A stretch of DNA of 64,000 nt from an uncultured Blautia sp. (GTDB lineage Bacteria > Bacillota > Clostridia > Lachnospirales > Lachnospiraceae), in the NCBI GenBank assembly GCA_937893675.1, contig CALBGI010000012.1:19906-83905 (forward strand), given 5' to 3'. A program made the translations under genes and the position numbers. Under the pieces are notes generated by a model that made no database searches, had not been told where the DNA came from, and worked only from the letters and a program-made list of their open reading frames with translations. Each line of letters begins with the position of its first letter. The stretch's first letter is position 1. Below, one piece after another: positions 60,313-64,000 of the stretch.

Positions 60313-61065
60313 TTATGCTTCCTCGTTTTCTTTCCATTCTTTTTTCCAGGCCCGCACCTGGCTCCACTCTTTATTGGAAAGCTCCGCTTTCTTCAGCAAA
60401 TCCGGCCTCCATTTGGCTGTGCGGTAGACAGACTGCTCCCGCCGCCATTTGTCTACATTGCCATGATGTCCGGACAGGAGCACCTCCGGCACCTTTTTCC
60501 CGTGCCATTCCTCCGGACGGCTGTACTGAGGATATTCCAGCAAATTCTCCGAAAAGGACTCCGTCTCTCCCGAAACCTCATTGCTCAGAACACCCGGCAC
60601 CATCCGGGAAACGGAATCCATCATCACCATAGCAGCCAGCTCTCCGCCTGTGAGCACATAATCTCCGATGGAGACATAATCCGTCACAATTTCTTCCAGC
60701 ACACGCTCGTCAATCCCTTCATAATGGCCGCAGAGAAAAATCAGGTCCTCCTCCATCGCCAGGTCACGCGCCATATTCTGGTTGAACACACGGCCCTGGG
60801 GCGTGAGATATATTACTCTCGGAGGCTTGGAAAGTTTTTTTGCCACAGATTCGTAGGCCAGATACACCGGCTCCGCCTGCATAAGCATGCCCGCGCCGCC
60901 GCCATAGGGATAATCGTCCACTTTCTGATGCTTGTTAAAGGCAAAATCACGGATATTTACCGCAGAAAGACTTAAAAGCCCACTGGAAATAGCCCGCCCT
61001 GTAATACTGGTATTCATCCCGTTTTCGATCATTTCCGGGAATAAGGTCAGCACATGAAAATTCAT
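60313..61065 (-). CDS. trmD: tRNA (guanine-N1)-methyltransferase
   Basis: 250 residues. DDYPYGGGAGMLMQAEP, FLCGHYEGIDERV and SIGDYVLTGGELAAM form the trefoil-knot SAM site. Methylates G37 of tRNAs with a G36. Its ATG overlaps the rimM stop. Confidence 0.97.
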   Translation of the reverse strand: MNFHVLTLFPEMIENGMNTSITGRAISSGLLSLSAVNIRDFAFNKHQKVDDYPYGGGAGMLMQAEPVYLAYESVAKKLSKPPRVIYLTPQGRVFNQNMARDLAMEEDLIFLCGHYEGIDERVLEEIVTDYVSIGDYVLTGGELAAMVMMDSVSRMVPGVLSNEVSGETESFSENLLEYPQYSRPEEWHGKKVPEVLLSGHHGNVDKWRREQSVYRTAKWRPDLLKKAELSNKEWSQVRAWKKEWKENEEA

Positions 61066-61571
61066 TCCAAAAGTCCTTTCATTATATGAACCGTCATCAC
61101 ATTTTCATCAAGATCCACATCCAGAATACACTCGTGGATCGCCGGGAGCAGAACCTCCGGTTCCCCTTCTCTGGTCACCACATACACATCGTTGGCGCCG
61201 GTCTCCATAACGTCCTTGATCACGCCAAAATAAGAGCCGTCCTCCAAACGCACCTCCATGCCAATCAGATCTCCAATGTAATATTCGTCCTCGCCAAGCT
61301 CCTGGGCTTCCTCTCTGGGAATCCACAAGTCCCTGCCTTTATATTTTTCGATATCATTGATATTGTCAATTCCTTTGAATTTCAGAATTGCAAGGTTCTT
61401 AAAAAATTTCACACCCTGGATTTCCAGGCGGAGCATTTCTTTTCCCGCATCCAGAAGAACATAGGAGATGTCAAGAAAGCGCTCTGCATCGTCTGTGGTG
61501 GGAAATACTTTTACCTCCCCGCGCACGCCGTGGGTGGTGGTGATCACACCAACCTTCAACAAATTTTCCAT
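61062..61571 (-). CDS. rimM: Ribosome maturation factor RimM
   Basis: 169 residues: KVGVITTTHGVRGEVKVFPTTDDAERF at the N-terminus and a PRC-barrel-like C-terminal half (EYYIGDLIGMEV, LLPAIHECILDVDLDENVMTVHIMKGL). It binds S19 during 30S assembly. Coupled to trmD by a 4-bp overlap. Confidence 0.95.
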   Translation of the reverse strand: MENLLKVGVITTTHGVRGEVKVFPTTDDAERFLDISYVLLDAGKEMLRLEIQGVKFFKNLAILKFKGIDNINDIEKYKGRDLWIPREEAQELGEDEYYIGDLIGMEVRLEDGSYFGVIKDVMETGANDVYVVTREGEPEVLLPAIHECILDVDLDENVMTVHIMKGLLE

Positions 61572-61627
61572 TCAAATCCTCCGATAAAAACAGGAGCTAT
61601 GTCGCCACAGCTCCTGAAATCTACTTT

Positions 61628-61858
61628 TCATTGCAGAATATCTACAACCACTTTTTTGCTGCTTTTAGATGAAGCCGCCTTGACAACCGTACGGATAGCC
61701 TTGGCAATTCTGCCCTGACGGCCAATCACCTTACCCATATCTGCGGGGCCGACTTTAAGCTCGATCACGATCGCATCTTCCTTTTCGGTCTCGGTAACTA
61801 CCACTTCATCGGGATTTTCAACAAGAGATTTTGCAATTACTTCTACTAATTTTTTCAT
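61628..61858 (-). CDS. khpA: KH domain RNA-binding protein KhpA
   Basis: 76 residues from the ATG at 61856-61858 (MKKLVEVIAKSLVENPDEV), behind GGGAGG; a longer frame lacks a ribosome site. KVGPADMGKVIGRQGRIAKAIRTVVKAAS holds the GxxG loop (GRQG). It sits between rpsP and rimM, as in most Firmicutes. Confidence 0.95.
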   Translation of the reverse strand: MKKLVEVIAKSLVENPDEVVVTETEKEDAIVIELKVGPADMGKVIGRQGRIAKAIRTVVKAASSKSSKKVVVDILQ

Positions 61859-61918
61859 TACAGACCTCCCTACTCGTCCCAAAAGGAACGGCAAAGAAAT
61901 ACCTCTGAGGTAGTTCTA

Positions 61919-62164
61919 TTATTTCTCAATTCCTGCAATTTTGAAGATTTTTGCTACAGTCTCTGTGGGCTGTGCGCCTGCTGCCAGCCATTTCTTTGCT
62001 GCTTCCTCATCTACTTTGTAAACGCTGGGATCTTTGGTCGGATCGTAGGTGCCGATCTCCTCGATACATTTTCCATCACGTTTTGCGCGGGAATCAGCAA
62101 CGATAATTCTATAAAAAGGTGCCTTCTTCTGTCCCATTCTTCTTAATCTGATTTTTACTGCCAT
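61919..62164 (-). CDS. rpsP: 30S ribosomal protein S16
   Basis: 81 residues from the ATG at 62162-62164 (MAVKIRLRRMGQKKAPFYRIIVADSR), the standard S16 start and length. Confidence 0.97.
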   Translation of the reverse strand: MAVKIRLRRMGQKKAPFYRIIVADSRAKRDGKCIEEIGTYDPTKDPSVYKVDEEAAKKWLAAGAQPTETVAKIFKIAGIEK

Positions 62165-62202
62165 TTCATTTTCCTCCATTTATCATGTTTGTTTTAATTT
62201 AT

Positions 62203-63549
62203 TTAAAAGGGAAGCTTGAAGCCCCCTCTTTTACCACCCTTGCCGCCCATCAGGCCCGGCATCTGCTTCATCATCTTTTTGCTCTGCTCAAACTGTTTTA
62301 CCAGGCGGTTCACCTCCGCAATGTTCACGCCCGCGCCTTTGGCAATGCGGTTCTTTCGCGAAACATTGAGAATCGAAGGATTGCTGCGCTCCTGCTTTGT
62401 CATGGAAAGAATGATGGATTTTGTGCGCTCCATGGCTTTTTCATCAATCATGCTTTCGATGTCCTTCATCTTGCCTCCCACACCGGGCAGCATTCCCAGA
62501 AGGCTTCCAATGCCTCCCATTTTGTTCATCTGCTCCATACTGGTGAGATAATCGTTGAAGTCAAAATCCATCTTTTTGAGCTTCTTCTGCATCTCCTGGG
62601 CCTGCTCTTTGTCAACAGAGGCCTCCACCTTTTCGATGAGGCTCATGACGTCGCCCATTCCCAAAATCCGGGAAGCCATACGGTCCGGATAAAACTGCTC
62701 CAGGTCGGAGAGCTTCTCGCCCATTCCCACATAGAGGAGCGGCTTGCCGGTAACCGCCTTGATCGAAAGCGCCGCGCCGCCTCTGGTGTCGCCGTCCAGC
62801 TTCGTGAGGATCACGCCGTCAATCCCAACCTTGTCTGTAAAGGTCTTTGCAACGTTCACAGCATCCTGGCCGGTCATGGCATCCACCACAAGAATGGTGG
62901 CATCCACCGAAATATTGGCCTTAATGTCCGCAAGCTCCTGCATCATATCCTCATCCACATGAAGCCGCCCGGCTGTATCGATGAGAACCACATTCTGCTG
63001 ATTATGCTGCGCATGCTCAATGGCCGCCTTTGCGATATCGACAGGCCTTTGCTTGTCTCCCATGGAGAAAACCTCTACGCCCTGCTTCTCTCCGTTGATC
63101 TGAAGCTGGGTGATCGCTGCGGGTCGATAGACGTCGCATGCCACCAACAGCGGCCGTTTTCCCTTGGATTTCAGCTGCCCTGCAAGCTTCGCCACAGTGG
63201 TGGTCTTGCCGGCGCCCTGAAGTCCGGCCATCATCAGCACCGTGATCTCGTTGCCCGGCTTCATCGGAAGCTCCGTTGTCTCGCTTCCCATAAGGTTCAC
63301 AAGCTCTTCGTTTACTATCTTAATTACCATCTGGCCGGGATTCAGACCATTCATAACATCCTGGCCTACCGCCCGTTCCTGAACGGACTTTGTGAACTGT
63401 TTTACAACCTTAAAATTCACGTCCGCTTCCAGAAGCGCCATTTTTACTTCTTTGAGGGCGGTCTTTACGTCATCTTCTGTAAGACGGCCTTTCCCCCGAA
63501 GCTTTTTAAATACATTCTGCAGTTTGTCCGTCAAGCTCTCAAATGCCAT
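62203..63549 (-). CDS. ffh: Signal recognition particle protein Ffh
   Basis: 448 residues: N domain (1-85), G domain (GLQGAGKTTTVAKLAGQL, DTAGRLHVDEDMM, TKLDGDTRGGAAL) and a C-terminal methionine-rich M domain (about 300-435). With 4.5S RNA it targets membrane proteins. It lies three bases after ylxM. Confidence 0.97.
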   Translation of the reverse strand: MAFESLTDKLQNVFKKLRGKGRLTEDDVKTALKEVKMALLEADVNFKVVKQFTKSVQERAVGQDVMNGLNPGQMVIKIVNEELVNLMGSETTELPMKPGNEITVLMMAGLQGAGKTTTVAKLAGQLKSKGKRPLLVACDVYRPAAITQLQINGEKQGVEVFSMGDKQRPVDIAKAAIEHAQHNQQNVVLIDTAGRLHVDEDMMQELADIKANISVDATILVVDAMTGQDAVNVAKTFTDKVGIDGVILTKLDGDTRGGAALSIKAVTGKPLLYVGMGEKLSDLEQFYPDRMASRILGMGDVMSLIEKVEASVDKEQAQEMQKKLKKMDFDFNDYLTSMEQMNKMGGIGSLLGMLPGVGGKMKDIESMIDEKAMERTKSIILSMTKQERSNPSILNVSRKNRIAKGAGVNIAEVNRLVKQFEQSKKMMKQMPGLMGGKGGKRGGFKLPF

Positions 63550-63552
63550 GAA

Positions 63553-63876
63553 CTATAATTCCTCCAGAATCCGATTGGATATTGTCTCGATTTCCTTTGC
63601 CTGGTGCTCCACTGCAAATGCGTGGATCTGCTGCACCTCGCGCCGGATACTTAAAAATTTTTCTACTAAATGCAGCTTCTCCTCATAGCCCTCCAGCGTC
63701 TTGTTGCACCGTTTGATCATATCGTGCACTCCCTGGCGGCTGATCCCCAGATTCTCCGCCACCTCACTCAGGGAATAATCCTCCAGAAGCACATTCTCAT
63801 AAACCTGCTGCTGGCGCTCGGTGAGGAGTTCTCCGTAAAAATCATAGAGCAGTGTCTGCTGTACAAACTTTTCCAT
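63553..63876 (-). CDS. ylxM: YlxM/p13-like helix-turn-helix protein
   Basis: 107 residues: LLYDFYGELLTERQQQVYENVLLEDYSLSEVAENLGISRQGVHDMIKRC is a sigma-4-like helix-turn-helix. Conserved immediately before ffh; thought to modulate SRP expression. The start is ATG with a short leader containing AAGGTG. Confidence 0.94.
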   Translation of the reverse strand: MEKFVQQTLLYDFYGELLTERQQQVYENVLLEDYSLSEVAENLGISRQGVHDMIKRCNKTLEGYEEKLHLVEKFLSIRREVQQIHAFAVEHQAKEIETISNRILEEL

Positions 63877-63893
63877 TTGGAATCACCTTGACT

Positions 63894-63944
63894 ATCATAC
63901 ACAATCACAGAAGTCCTGTCAAGTATTTTTTCTTGACAGGACTT
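63894..63944 (-). promoter_or_regulatory. ylxM-ffh operon promoter with overlapping hairpin
   Basis: TTGACA (63917-63922), a 17-bp spacer and TATGAT (63894-63899). The -35 lies inside a perfect 13-bp inverted repeat (AAGTCCTGTCAAG 63911-63923, CTTGACAGGACTT 63932-63944), which has a T-rich loop and a following ATTTTT on the plus strand. The hairpin may be an upstream terminator or an operator. Confidence 0.7.
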
Positions 63945-64000
63945 ATTTTTACTTTATAGGAAAGTTCGACTTCCGTCGGACTTTTGAATGAAAATAGCCC

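Overview
The window looks like a chromosomal segment of an anaerobic, gut-type Firmicute, most likely a Lachnospiraceae (Clostridium cluster XIVa) species. The evidence is the gene content (pyruvate phosphate dikinase, a pyrophosphate-type phosphofructokinase, anaerobic NrdG, a DUF1292 protein, an L-cysteine desulfidase), strong AGGAGG ribosome sites, consensus TTGACA/TATAAT promoters, and the classic Firmicute orders rimP-nusA-ylxR-ylxQ-infB-rbfA-nrnA-truB-ribF and ylxM-ffh-rpsP-khpA-rimM-trmD-queA. A genus cannot be fixed by reading alone. There are no insertion sequences, CRISPR arrays, rRNA genes or phage genes. One tRNA gene (Glu, CUC anticodon) is present.

Layout. 1-1406: partial GNAT acetyltransferase and a divergent MerR regulator with a well-formed MerR operator. 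1446-7200: pyruvate phosphate dikinase, PPi-phosphofructokinase and glycyl-tRNA synthetase, with a 182-bp inverted-repeat element at 4189-4370. 7283-19518: the accessory region, one tightly coupled minus-strand operon. It encodes a STAS anti-anti-sigma protein, a condensation-adenylation-carrier-reductase NRPS, a membrane SpoIIE-type phosphatase, an RsbW-type kinase, an adenylation-carrier-condensation NRPS, an APH-family kinase and a MATE transporter fused to a second RsbW-type ATPase domain. 19657-21850: a divergent LytTR response regulator and GHKL sensor kinase. 21865-33296: recO, era, an M16C peptidase, UDP-galactopyranose mutase, a sodium/solute symporter, a degenerate GH13 protein and exonuclease III. 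33458-38686: a CPA2 antiporter, DUF1292, dut, nrdG, pnp, rpsO. 39087-49032: a Na/Pi cotransporter and the nusA-infB operon. 49164-53546: a type IIA topoisomerase pair and tRNA-Glu. 53788-59199: cysteine desulfidase with its transporter, a hydantoinase and a YheO-like regulator. 59284-63876: the ffh-trmD-queA operon.

The most unusual part is the 12-kb NRPS operon. It carries a complete partner-switching kit (antagonist, phosphatase, kinase) but no sigma factor, and a second kinase-like domain is fused to the exporter. Three of its genes carry single-site lesions: two in-frame TAG codons and one 1-base frameshift. Coding sense resumes exactly after each one, while the roughly 50 kb of surrounding genes shows none. 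The cluster is therefore either decaying in this strain or affected by base-calling errors. In intact relatives it should make a reductively released small acyl-amino product whose synthesis or export may be gated by the phosphorylation switch.
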